Of a stretch of DNA of 64,000 nt, positions 48,901 to 56,693 are shown piece after piece. The DNA is from Raineyella antarctica. GTDB taxonomy: Bacteria; Actinomycetota; Actinomycetes; Propionibacteriales; Propionibacteriaceae. The DNA lies in contig NZ_FMYF01000015.1 in assembly GCF_900092135.1 (NCBI RefSeq), positions 1 through 64,000 on the forward strand, given 5' to 3'. The notes below the pieces were generated by a model that saw only the letters and a list, made by a program, of their open reading frames with translations, was not told the origin of the DNA and made no database searches. Each line of letters starts with the position of its first letter. Position 1 is the first letter of the stretch. Made by a program: the position numbers and the translations under genes.

Positions 48901-49980
48901 TCAGGCGGTGACCAGGTGCGGCCAGTTGGTCGCGAAGTACTCCACGAAGGGCTCGCCCAGCATCTCGGCGCGCAGGTGGTCCTTCGTGACGGGGAAGTTG
49001 GGGGCCCGGTAGCCGGCATCGGCCATCGCCCGCTGGGCGAACGCGTGGTCGGCGATGGCGGCCTTGCCGACGAAGCCGAGGTCGGCGCCCTGGTCCAGCA
49101 CCCACTGCGCGTCGGCGGCGCTCGCGATGTGCCCCGCGACTCCCAGGGCGGTCCCGTGCCGCGGCAGTTCCAGGAAGTCCTCGATCAGCATCCGGCTGCC
49201 CTCGGGGGCGTGGACGGGCAGCTTCCTGACGTCCCACAGGGAAAGGTCGATGTAGTCGAGGTCACCGCCGGCCAGGAGGTCGGCGACGAGGTCGACCATC
49301 TCGTCGGGGACCAAGCCGTAGCGTTCGACGGACAGGCGCAGCCCGACCTGGAAGTCCGGTCCGGTCCGGCCGCGGATCGCGCGCATCACCTCGTGGACGA
49401 ACCGCGCCCGCCCGCCGGAGTCACCCCCGTACCCGTCCTCGCGCGTGTTGTTCGACTCGTCGAGGAACTGGCCGACCAGGTAGCCGTGGCCGCCGTGCAC
49501 CTCGACGCCGTCGATCCCGGCCTTCTCGGCCCGCAGCGCAGCCGCGGCGAAGTCGTCGACCACCTGCTGCACCTCGCCGGTCGACAGTTCCCGTACGCCC
49601 GTCTGGGCATCGGCCCACGGACCGACCACGTCGTGGCCGGAGACCGCGGCGATCGCCTTCACGCCACCGTGGTGGAGCTGCACCGACGAGACCGAGCCCG
49701 CCGCGGCCACCTCGCGCGCGAGGCGCTCCAGACCTGCGATGTGCGCGTCCGAGGAGATGCCGAGTTGGCCGGGCCAGACCTGGCCGGCCGGGTTCACGTA
49801 CGCGGCGGCGGTCATGGTGATCCCGAACCCGCCGCGGGCACGCGCCAGGAGCCAGTCGATCTCGATGTCGGAGATCGTCCCGTCCGGATGGCTCTGCAGG
49901 TTGGTCATCGGCGCGAGCACCAGGTGGTTCGGCAGCGTACGTCCGTGACGCAGCTCCAGCGGGTCGTTCAACGAGGCCAT
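48901..49980 (-). CDS. NADH:flavin oxidoreductase (old yellow enzyme family)
   Basis: A 359-residue FMN-dependent TIM-barrel oxidoreductase. It starts LNDPLELRHGRTLPNHLVLAPM, and has VQLHHGG, the active-site region GIDGVEVHGGHGYLVGQFLD, NTREDGYGGDSGGRARF and the C-terminal FMN region ADLGFVGKAAIADHAF. It would reduce enones or similar electron-poor substrates with NAD(P)H. ATG 49980 is the family-like start; the open frame continues upstream only as an artefact across the XRE gene. A C-terminal fragment of a close paralogue is at 30532-30676. Confidence 0.92.
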   Translation of the reverse strand: MASLNDPLELRHGRTLPNHLVLAPMTNLQSHPDGTISDIEIDWLLARARGGFGITMTAAAYVNPAGQVWPGQLGISSDAHIAGLERLAREVAAAGSVSSVQLHHGGVKAIAAVSGHDVVGPWADAQTGVRELSTGEVQQVVDDFAAAALRAEKAGIDGVEVHGGHGYLVGQFLDESNNTREDGYGGDSGGRARFVHEVMRAIRGRTGPDFQVGLRLSVERYGLVPDEMVDLVADLLAGGDLDYIDLSLWDVRKLPVHAPEGSRMLIEDFLELPRHGTALGVAGHIASAADAQWVLDQGADLGFVGKAAIADHAFAQRAMADAGYRAPNFPVTKDHLRAEMLGEPFVEYFATNWPHLVTA

Positions 49981-50029
49981 TCTGGGACTGTAGCGCTGAT
50001 GCCCCACCACGGGCGGCGTTGCACGGTGC

Positions 50030-50332
50030 TCAGGCGATCTGGAACGTCTGGTCTCCGACCTGTACTTCGAGTCGGAGCGTTCCTCCGAGCGCTTCGACGT
50101 AGCGGCGCAGGGTATCGACCTGCGTCTTGTCGATGTCCCCGCGTTCGATCCGAGAGACACGGTTCTGGCTGATATCGAGTTCCTCGGCCAGCTCGACCTG
50201 GGTGATGTCGAACTGCTCGCGGAGCTCCCGCAACCGCCACGCCCTGGTCTCGGCCAGCATGCGCTCCTTGTGGTCATCCACCACGTCGCGACGCACGGGC
50301 CGGCGCTCAGTGATCTGCTTCAGAGTGGTCAT
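50030..50332 (-). CDS. XRE-family antitoxin
   Basis: A 100-residue antitoxin. An N-terminal tail (TTLKQITERRPVRRDVVDDH) is followed by an XRE helix-turn-helix (RLRELREQFDITQVELAEEL, DISQNRVSRIERGD) and the usual end YVEALGGTLRLEVQ. It overlaps the upstream toxin stop by four bases (toxin-first order, as in HigBA-type modules). A degenerate copy is at 41640-41805. Confidence 0.92.
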   Translation of the reverse strand: MTTLKQITERRPVRRDVVDDHKERMLAETRAWRLRELREQFDITQVELAEELDISQNRVSRIERGDIDKTQVDTLRRYVEALGGTLRLEVQVGDQTFQIA

Positions 50333-50685
50333 CTCTTCCTCCTGCCCAGCTTGTTCAGGTGCTGATCGAACAGGTCATCCGCCAGTGGGAGCTGGCGCGC
50401 GTACCAGCGTTGCCATTTGCCGGCCTTGTCGCCGGCGACGAGAAGGATTGCGTGGCGTCTAGGGTCAAACGCGAACAGGATCCTGATCTCTGATCTGCCG
50501 GTCGAACCTGGCCGCAGCTCCTTCATGTTCTTGTGCCGGGACGCCTTGATGGTGTCGACAAGAGGACGTCCCAGTGTCGGGCCTTCCTCAGCCAGGACTT
50601 CCAGGGCGGCGATGATGAGGTCGTAATCATCTTGGTCGAGGCCGAGGAGCCAGTCTTCGATGAGGCTGACGTCTACTTCCCACAC
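50329..50685 (-). CDS. RelE/HigB-like toxin (phage-derived Gp49-like)
   Basis: A 118-residue toxin: VDVSLIEDWLLGLDQDDYDL, LGRPLVDTIKASRHKNMKEL, GRSEIRILFAFDPRRHAILL and AGDKAGKWQRWYARQLPLAD, the usual order of the HigB-like mRNA interferase group. GTG 50685 is preferred, since relatives start at Trp-Glu-Val-Asp and the predicted transcription start falls on this GTG, suggesting a leaderless mRNA. It looks intact. A C-terminal remnant of a second copy is at 41802-41931. Confidence 0.9.
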   Translation of the reverse strand: MWEVDVSLIEDWLLGLDQDDYDLIIAALEVLAEEGPTLGRPLVDTIKASRHKNMKELRPGSTGRSEIRILFAFDPRRHAILLVAGDKAGKWQRWYARQLPLADDLFDQHLNKLGRRKR

Positions 50686-50691
50686 ACCCCG

Positions 50692-50724
50692 AGTATGACA
50701 CAAGGGTTGTAAACCTCAAGAGGT
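50692..50724 (-). promoter_or_regulatory. Promoter and inverted repeat of the RelE/XRE module
   Basis: On the minus strand, TTGAGG (50714-50719) and CATACT (50692-50697) are separated by 16 bases, a reasonable -35/-10 pair. Transcription would begin at about 50685, exactly at the toxin GTG. The inverted repeat ACCTC-AA-GAGGT (50713-50724) covers the -35, a good place for repression by the XRE antitoxin. Confidence 0.5.
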
Positions 50725-50887
50725 CTACGGGTGGTCGTTACCTGGCACAGTCTTCAGCAGGTACAAACTTCGATGGACCGACGGTTCAGCGGCCGACCCG
50801 GCCCACAGCAACCCCTCGCTGCGCTAGCCTCCTGCCAGGACCGGCGCCCAGTCGGGTACGGTCCGGCTCCGTTGTGGAGGGACACGC

Positions 50888-51649
50888 ATGCGCATCCGGT
50901 GGGTTGTGGTGGCGCTGGCCGCCTGCACGTTGCTCGCCGGCTGTGGCCTGGGTACCCAGTCACTGGCAGGGTCCGGGCCTGCGGCGTCAGCCACGCCGGC
51001 CCAGACGCCCACGCCGACGGCCCCGCAGACGCCGACCATGGCTTCGGTCACCGCAAGTCCGACTCCGAGTGTGGTCGGCCCGACGCCGAGCGCGACCAGC
51101 CGGACGCCGAGCCCCACGGCCACCGCCTCCAGCACGCCCTCACGGTCCGCCGACCCGGCCACCGCCGACGTGTTCAGCTACGCCGGCTACGGACGGCTCC
51201 GGCTGGGGATGACCGCCTCCGAGGGCACCCGTCGGGACATCGTCCGGCCGCTGCCGGATGACGTGTGTGGCGGCTACGTGGTGTCGGGCCCGTATCGCGA
51301 CGAACCGCTCGGGGTCACGTTCGGTGCGGCGAAGGAGCTGGTCGAGGTCTCCGCGAACCGGCCCGGACCGGTCACCTGGAAGGGGGCCCGGGTCGGCATG
51401 ACCTGGGGTCAGGTCCGCCAGAGGCATCCGGACGCGACGATCGTCGCCAAGAACGGCAACGGCGGCCCGTTCTACGCCGCCCAGCTCCGCGGCCAGGGCG
51501 CGATGATCCTGTTCCTCGCCGTCAGCGAGAAGTACTCCGACAACTGGTACGGCGGGACACTGATGGATCACCCGGACTGGCCCGCCTCCCAGGAGATCAC
51601 CGCGATCGTCCTGAGCCCGTACAGCGACGGGGTGTACGGGGGCTGCTGA
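50888..51649 (+). CDS. Putative lipoprotein with Thr/Pro-rich linker
   Basis: A 253-residue secreted lipoprotein: signal peptide MRIRWVVVALAACTLLAGC with the lipobox LAGC (Cys 19), a ~65-residue Thr/Pro/Ser-rich linker typical of surface-anchored actinobacterial proteins, then a globular domain (about 95-253). That domain has two similar halves (YGRLRLGMTASEGTRRDIV and WKGARVGMTWGQVRQRHPD), like small repeat proteins of unknown function. It is followed directly by a DUF2332 gene, the starts being one base beyond the stop. Confidence 0.8.
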   Translation: MRIRWVVVALAACTLLAGCGLGTQSLAGSGPAASATPAQTPTPTAPQTPTMASVTASPTPSVVGPTPSATSRTPSPTATASSTPSRSADPATADVFSYAGYGRLRLGMTASEGTRRDIVRPLPDDVCGGYVVSGPYRDEPLGVTFGAAKELVEVSANRPGPVTWKGARVGMTWGQVRQRHPDATIVAKNGNGGPFYAAQLRGQGAMILFLAVSEKYSDNWYGGTLMDHPDWPASQEITAIVLSPYSDGVYGGC

Positions 51650-51650
51650 G

Positions 51651-52826
51651 GTGCCCTCCATCGTGGATGCCGACCGCCTTGCCGTCATCCGACGCCGGTT
51701 CGTTGACTTCGCCGCCGCCTACCCGTCCCTGCCGCTCTACCACGCGATCTGCACCGCGTCGGCCGAGGACGACGAGGTCGCCGAGCTGCTGCTGGCGGCC
51801 CGTCCCGGCCAGGAGCGACCGGTGCTGCTGCTCGCCGCGCTCCATGAGCTGGTGCTGCGACTGGTCGAGGTCGCCCCCGACGATCCGCCGGCGGTCGCCC
51901 GCTGGTTCGCCTCGCTGACCGATCCGGCTCAGGCTCCCGCCCCCGATGAGTGGCGTACACCCGGCTCGTGGCCCGAGGTCCGCGACCTGGTGCTCTGCCA
52001 TCGCGAACAGCTCCGGGCCACGATCGCCGGCCGTACGGTCCAGACCAACGAAGTGAACCGGAGCACGTACGTGCTGGCGATGCTCGCGCTGGCCTCGCCC
52101 CGCCGGCCCGTGGCGCTGGTCGGGTTCGGCACCAGTGCCGGGCTGCTGCTCACCCCGGACCGGTACGACGTCCGGGTGACCGGCCCCGGGAATGCCGAAC
52201 TGGCCTGGGGCGACCGCTCATCGGCGGTGCATAACCGTGCGGACGACCGCCTCGGGACCCTGACGGTCCCGGCACTGCACCCGCCCCGGATCGTGGCCCG
52301 GGTCGGGGTCGACCTCGCGACGGTCCCGCCGGAGGACCACGACACGTTGCGCTGGCTCCAGGCCTGCCTGTGGCCGGACATGCCTGAACGCGTCGAACGC
52401 TTCCGGGCCGCGGTCCGCCAGCGCCAGCAGCTGCCGCACCGGGACCGGCCCACGCTGCGCGATGGCGACCTGACCGATCCGGACGTGGTCCACGGCGCCC
52501 TGGCGGCAGCGCTCGGCACGGCTACCGGGGACGCGCACCTGGTCGTGGTCACCTCCTGGGCACTGACCTATGTCGAGCGCTCCCGCCGTGTCTTGTTTGC
52601 CGAGGCACTGGCCGGCTTCGCCCGGAGCTCCGGAGCGCGGGTCAGCTGGTGCTCCGCCGAACCGGCCGACGCGGTGCCCGGGCTGCCGCCGCTGGCGCAA
52701 GGAGCCGACGACCGAGGGGTGGCGCAGTTGGGCGTCCACCGCTGGCAGGGTGCCGACGAGCTCGATCCGGTCAGCTGGGGGAGCGCCGACCCGCACGGTC
52801 GCTGGCTGGAGATTCCGCGACCTTGA
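51651..52826 (+). CDS. DUF2332 family protein
   Basis: A 391-residue protein of the DUF2332 group, function unknown. Recognisable blocks are RFVDFAAAYPSLPLYHAIC near the N-terminus, VQTNEVNRSTYVLAML, RPVALVGFGTSAGLLL (a Rossmann-like Gly motif) and LVVVTSWALTYVE. The pattern hints at a methyltransferase-like fold, but no reaction is assigned. GTG 51651 starts one base after the lipoprotein stop, suggesting coupled translation, although one product is secreted and the other cytosolic. Confidence 0.85.
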   Translation: MPSIVDADRLAVIRRRFVDFAAAYPSLPLYHAICTASAEDDEVAELLLAARPGQERPVLLLAALHELVLRLVEVAPDDPPAVARWFASLTDPAQAPAPDEWRTPGSWPEVRDLVLCHREQLRATIAGRTVQTNEVNRSTYVLAMLALASPRRPVALVGFGTSAGLLLTPDRYDVRVTGPGNAELAWGDRSSAVHNRADDRLGTLTVPALHPPRIVARVGVDLATVPPEDHDTLRWLQACLWPDMPERVERFRAAVRQRQQLPHRDRPTLRDGDLTDPDVVHGALAAALGTATGDAHLVVVTSWALTYVERSRRVLFAEALAGFARSSGARVSWCSAEPADAVPGLPPLAQGADDRGVAQLGVHRWQGADELDPVSWGSADPHGRWLEIPRP

Positions 52827-52914
52827 ACGTGGGTGCCTCGCTCAGTTGCCGTCACCGATCGGCGCGGCCGTCTGAGGCGTCAGTCCGCGATGCCGCACTG
52901 CCTCAACACGCCGG

Positions 52915-52941
52915 GACCCCCACCGGCTGCCGGTGAGGGTC
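52915..52941 (+). terminator. Hairpin after the DUF2332 gene
   Basis: GACCCCCACCGG and CCGGTGAGGGTC pair with one mismatch around a 3-base loop, about 90 bp after the DUF2332 stop. No T-tract follows. The remaining 160 bp to hicA hold the hicA promoter region. Confidence 0.45.
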
Positions 52942-53076
52942 GCGCCATCAGCGTTCAGGACAGATCAGCCATTGAACGAGCGCCCCAGTGCATCGATGAA
53001 GTCGTGCAGGCTCCCGGACGTCTGGATCGCCCTCGGCGCCCGAGATGAGGCGCCTTGCGGCGCGCGCCGTTGAGCG

Positions 53077-53096
53077 TGGTACCGCTAGTAGTACCA
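53077..53096. promoter_or_regulatory. Inverted repeat TGGTAC-N8-GTACCA at the hicA promoter
   Basis: Two exact 6-bp arms (53077-53082 and 53091-53096) end eight bases before the hicA GTG. A TTGAGC hexamer just upstream could be a -35. HicB antitoxins often repress their own promoters through such inverted repeats. Confidence 0.5.
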
Positions 53097-53103
53097 TTGC
53101 GGT

Positions 53104-53349
53104 GTGTCGTCCGTGGAGAAGCTCGTCGCCGGAATGAGGAGAAATCCTCAGGATGTCCGCTACGAGGACCTCCACAAGGTCTGCGAACACTACTTCGGGT
53201 CACCACGGCGCAGCGGCGGCTCCCATGCGGTGTTCAAGACCCCGTGGCCCGGCGACCCGCGCGTGAACATCCAGAACGACAACGGCAAGGCCAAGTCTTA
53301 CCAGGTGCGGCAGGTCCTGGCCGCGATCGACAAGAAGGAGGCGAAATGA
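53104..53349 (+). CDS. hicA: HicA toxin
   Basis: An 81-residue HicA mRNA interferase. It has the double-stranded-RNA-binding-like fold of the family, with the catalytic His in SGGSHAVFKTP and the basic end KAKSYQVRQVLAAIDK. The size is normal. GTG 53104 lies close to the promoter repeat. It overlaps hicB by four bases (ATGA, 53346-53349). Confidence 0.92.
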   Translation: MSSVEKLVAGMRRNPQDVRYEDLHKVCEHYFGSPRRSGGSHAVFKTPWPGDPRVNIQNDNGKAKSYQVRQVLAAIDKKEAK

Positions 53350-53690
53350 CCCAGCAGCACCCAGACGTGTCCCGATACACCTACCGGGTGACCTGGTCTG
53401 TCGAGGACGGCGAGTATGTCGCCACCTGTGCAGAGTTCCCGTCCCTGTCGTGGCTGGCCGGCTCTCAGGCCGAGGCCTTGCAGGGACTGGTGGCTCTGGT
53501 GGCTGACACGGTGGCCGATCTCACCGCCGCCGACGAGGTCGTGCCCGAACCCCTGTCACAGCGAACCTACTCGGGCAAGTTCAATCTGCGGGTCGGTGAG
53601 AGCCTGCACCGCCGACTCGCCATCCAAGCCGCCGAGGAGCACCTCAGCCTCAATCAGTACGTGGTTCGCCGCCTGTCCGAAGCATCCTGA
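53346..53690 (+). CDS. hicB: HicB antitoxin
   Basis: A 114-residue HicB antitoxin: an N-terminal RNase-H-like partial fold (YRVTWSVEDGEYVATCAEFP, SWLAGSQAEALQGLVALV) that binds HicA, and a C-terminal ribbon-helix-helix (GKFNLRVGESLHRRLAIQAA, SLNQYVVRRLSEA) for DNA binding. ATG 53346 overlaps the hicA stop. It appears intact. Confidence 0.93.
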   Translation: MTQQHPDVSRYTYRVTWSVEDGEYVATCAEFPSLSWLAGSQAEALQGLVALVADTVADLTAADEVVPEPLSQRTYSGKFNLRVGESLHRRLAIQAAEEHLSLNQYVVRRLSEAS

Positions 53691-53851
53691 ACGCGCTCGG
53701 GAAGGCGAGTGATTACCAGCTCCTCCGTGCGGACCCATGGTCGGCCGGAGTCGTTGACCTCCTCGACGGCACCTCCGTACGCTGGGAATCGGGATTCTCC
53801 TGATTTGGCCGGCGGTTCCGAGCCCGCCACCCCCAATGAACGAGGTGTGCC

Positions 53852-54661
53852 ATGAACAGCAGCGCAGACCGGACGGCCGAGTTCCGGCGGCTGCACGCCT
53901 CGGGATGCTTCGTGATGCCGAACCCGTGGGATGCCGGGACCGCGCGAGCGCTCGCGGCGATGGGCTTCAGCGCCCTGGCGACGACGAGTGCCGGTTTCGC
54001 CTGGTCGGTGGGTCGGTCGGACAACAGGGTCGGCCTCGAGCAGACCCTGGCGCACCTCCGCGTCATCGTCGCCGCCGTGGACCTGCCGGTGAACGCGGAC
54101 TTCCAGGGCGGCTTCGCCGCCCAGCCTGGGGACCTGGCGGTGAATGTGGGTCTGGCGGTGCAGACCGGCGTGGCAGGGCTCTCCATCGAGGACTTCTCCG
54201 GCGATCCGGCCGCGCCACTGTTCGACTTCGGCCTCGCCGTGGAGCGCATCCAGGCGGCCCGGGCCGCGATCGACGACAGCGGCACGGGGGTCGTCCTGAC
54301 GGCCCGCTCGGAGGGGTTCGTCTGGGACCGTCCCGACATCGACGAGACGATCCGTCGGCTCAGCGCGTACGCCGAAGCAGGAGCCGACTGCCTCTACGCG
54401 CCCTGGATCACCTCGCTGGGCCACGTGTCCGCGATCGTCGCCGCCGTGTCACCCAAACCCGTGAACCTGCTGATCCACACCCCCTTCACCACCGTCGCTG
54501 AGGCCGCCGGCCTCGGCGTACGACGGATCAGCGTGGGTGGGATGCTCGCCAAGACCGCCTGGCGTGGCTTCCTCGCCGCCGCGCAGGAGATCGCCGACAC
54601 GGGAACCTTCTCGCAGTTCGTGGACCTGCCGAACCTCAACGCGCTCCTTGATCGCCCCTGA
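53852..54661 (+). CDS. Isocitrate lyase/PEP mutase family protein
   Basis: A 269-residue TIM-barrel enzyme of the ICL/PEPM superfamily: FVMPNPWDAGTARALAAMGF, ALATTSAGFAWSVG, VNADFQGGFA, the Glu of GVAGLSIEDFSGD and VLTARSEGF. Relatives include 2-methylisocitrate lyase, oxaloacetate decarboxylases and phosphonopyruvate-related enzymes; the short KKCGH-type catalytic loop of isocitrate lyase is absent, so the exact reaction is not assigned. It is followed 34 bp later by an alpha/beta hydrolase on the same strand. Confidence 0.88.
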   Translation: MNSSADRTAEFRRLHASGCFVMPNPWDAGTARALAAMGFSALATTSAGFAWSVGRSDNRVGLEQTLAHLRVIVAAVDLPVNADFQGGFAAQPGDLAVNVGLAVQTGVAGLSIEDFSGDPAAPLFDFGLAVERIQAARAAIDDSGTGVVLTARSEGFVWDRPDIDETIRRLSAYAEAGADCLYAPWITSLGHVSAIVAAVSPKPVNLLIHTPFTTVAEAAGLGVRRISVGGMLAKTAWRGFLAAAQEIADTGTFSQFVDLPNLNALLDRP

Positions 54662-54695
54662 TCCGTGTCGTCGATGAGGGCGGGAGCGAGATGAC

Positions 54696-55370
54696 ATGAC
54701 GACCTTCGTACTGATTCCCGGAGCCGGGGGCCGGGCGTGGTCCTGGCATCGGCTGGTGGCGGAGCTGCGCTCGCTCGGCCACACCGCGATCGCCGTGGAG
54801 CTGCCGGCCGACGACGACTCCGCCGGGCTGGTGGCGTACGCCGACGCCGTCGTACGGGCCGTCGACGTGCCCGGACCGGTGACGCTGGTCGCGCAGTCCA
54901 TGGGAGGCCTGGTCGCGCCCCTGGTCTGCGACCGGCTCGAGGTCGAGCAGATCGTCCTGCTCAACGCCATGACACCCTCGCCGGGGGAGACCGGTGGCGA
55001 CTGGTGGGTCGTGACCGGGCAGGCCGCGGCAGCCCGGGCGTACGCCGAGCAGCAGGGGCGCGATCCCGCCACCCTCGAGGATCCGTGGGAGCTCTACTTC
55101 CACGACGCCGATCCGGAGCTACTGGCCGAGGCCAAGGCCGGGCCTGAGGTGGTGCAGTCGGGGCGGCCGTTCGCCGATCCATGGCCGTTGGCGGCGTGGC
55201 CGGACGTGCCGACCCGGTTCCTGGCTGCCCGGGACGACCGGCTGTTCCCGCTGGACTTCCAGCGCCGCATCGTGGCCGAGCGTCTCGGCCTCGAGGTCGA
55301 GGTGGCGCCGGGCGGACACCTCAACGCCCTCACCCAGGCCGCCGCCATCGCCCGGCTGCTCACGGAGTGA
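54696..55370 (+). CDS. Alpha/beta hydrolase
   Basis: A 224-residue alpha/beta-hydrolase-fold enzyme: oxyanion region VLIPGAGGRAWSWHRL, nucleophile elbow AQSMGG (Ser about 68), acid region FLAARDDRLF (Asp) and catalytic His in EVAPGGHLNAL. This resembles the small esterase group that includes plant methylesterase-like and EstC-like proteins. The substrate is unknown. It is convergent with the dehydrogenase at 55412, 41 bp away. Confidence 0.9.
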   Translation: MTTFVLIPGAGGRAWSWHRLVAELRSLGHTAIAVELPADDDSAGLVAYADAVVRAVDVPGPVTLVAQSMGGLVAPLVCDRLEVEQIVLLNAMTPSPGETGGDWWVVTGQAAAARAYAEQQGRDPATLEDPWELYFHDADPELLAEAKAGPEVVQSGRPFADPWPLAAWPDVPTRFLAARDDRLFPLDFQRRIVAERLGLEVEVAPGGHLNALTQAAAIARLLTE

Positions 55371-55411
55371 GTGGCCCAGGCGGGGGATGACTGATCGGCA
55401 GTGATCGGTGG

Positions 55412-56377
55412 CTATGGCGTGACGACGATCTTGCCCAGGAACTCGCCGGCGATCATGGCCGCGAACCCGTCCTTCACCTCGTCCAGCCCGATCACCCGGT
55501 CGATGTGCGGGTGGATATCGCGGTCTGCCATGAAGCGCAGCAGGGACTCGACCTCCCCGCGGGTGGCGCCGGTGGAGCCGATCACCCGCAGCTGCTGGTA
55601 GAACACCCGGTTCAGCTCCGGATCCGGCGCGCCGCCGGTGGTCGCGCCGCACGTCACGACCAGGCCACCGGGCTTCAGGCAGCGCAGCGAGTGCGCCCAC
55701 GTCGCGGCGCCGACGTTGTCCACGACGACCTCGACCCGCTCGGGAAGCCGGCCTCCGGACGCGAACGGGATCGCGCCCAGGCTGCGGGCGTACTCCTGCT
55801 TCTCCGGGGTGCGAGCGGTGGCGTAGACCCGGGCACCGGCGGCCACCGCCAGCGTGATCGCCGCCGAGTTCACCCCGCCCGAGGCGCCCTGCACCAGCAC
55901 CCGGTCGCCGGGACGGACCCCGGCGCGGGTGAACAGCATCCGGAACGCGGTGCCCCAGGCCGTCGGCAGGCAGGCGGCCTCCTCGAACGACAGGGCTGCC
56001 GGCTTGTCGATCAGGTTGCGCTCGGGCACCACGATCTGCTCGGCCAGGGCGCCGTCGATGTTCTCCGAGACCAGCGTCCGGCGCGGGTCCAGCGTCTCGT
56101 CACCCCCACCCGCGCTCGGGTCACCGATCACCGAGGCGACGACCACCTCGCGGCCGTCGTCGGTCACGCCCGCGACGTCGCAGCCCAGGATCCGGGGCAG
56201 CTTCTCGGCCGGATGCCCTACCCCGCGCAGCGTCCACACATCATGCATGTTCAGCGAGGCGGCACGTACGTGCACCTTCACCGAACCGGGTCCGGGCTCG
56301 GGATCGGGCATCTCCTGCACCTGCAGGCCGTCCAGCGGGTGGTCGTAGTCCTGGCTGACAGCGACGGCAGCGCGCAT
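55412..56377 (-). CDS. Zinc-type/quinone-oxidoreductase-like dehydrogenase (MDR family)
   Basis: A 321-residue medium-chain dehydrogenase/reductase: an N-terminal GroES-like domain (VKVHVRAASLNMHDVWTLRG, ILGCDVAGV), then the cofactor domain with VLVQGASGGVNSAAITLAV and LGKIVVTP at the end. It lacks the catalytic Cys/His zinc ligands of alcohol dehydrogenases, as in NADPH:quinone reductases. ATG 56377 with GGAGGAG upstream is chosen over starts further upstream. The electron acceptor is unknown. Confidence 0.9.
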   Translation of the reverse strand: MRAAVAVSQDYDHPLDGLQVQEMPDPEPGPGSVKVHVRAASLNMHDVWTLRGVGHPAEKLPRILGCDVAGVTDDGREVVVASVIGDPSAGGGDETLDPRRTLVSENIDGALAEQIVVPERNLIDKPAALSFEEAACLPTAWGTAFRMLFTRAGVRPGDRVLVQGASGGVNSAAITLAVAAGARVYATARTPEKQEYARSLGAIPFASGGRLPERVEVVVDNVGAATWAHSLRCLKPGGLVVTCGATTGGAPDPELNRVFYQQLRVIGSTGATRGEVESLLRFMADRDIHPHIDRVIGLDEVKDGFAAMIAGEFLGKIVVTP

Positions 56378-56693
56378 CGGGTGACTCCTCCGGGAAGTGT
56401 GTGGATCGTCCAGGGCCATTCGACCACAGGGCACCGTACGACCGCTCTCGATCGGGTTCGGAGCCGAGGACGAGCCGACTCACGTCGCCACGCAGCTCCC
56501 CATCCGTTCACCACCCGGGGGGGAGCCCAACTCCACCAACCTGTCCGGCTCTGTCGCCGAAATCACATTCGGCCCAGGCTCAGTTATAGGCAGAACGCTG
56601 CCCCCGGATCGGCGCCATGACAACGGTCGACAGGGGTTCGTGGGCGCTCCCGCCCGATTCAGGGCCAGGCGTAAGTTACGGTACCGTAGGTTT
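56378..56693. other. Divergent promoter region with TetR-type palindrome
   Basis: A 316-bp region between the minus-strand dehydrogenase and the plus-strand nitronate monooxygenase. TATAGG at about 56584 could be a -10 for the plus-strand gene. The clearest element is the palindrome at 56677-56688. Nothing coding was seen. Confidence 0.5.
56677..56688. promoter_or_regulatory. Palindrome TACGGTACCGTA, candidate TetR-family operator
   Basis: A perfect 12-bp palindrome ending six bases before the nitronate monooxygenase start. The TACGGTACCGTA form resembles operators of TetR-family repressors in actinobacteria. No TetR gene is in the window, so the regulator would be elsewhere. Confidence 0.55.

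Noticed and set aside
53654-54424. Minus-strand frame of 256 codons opposite hicB and the PEP mutase-like gene
   Set aside because: Antisense to a clear enzyme gene and without domain features.
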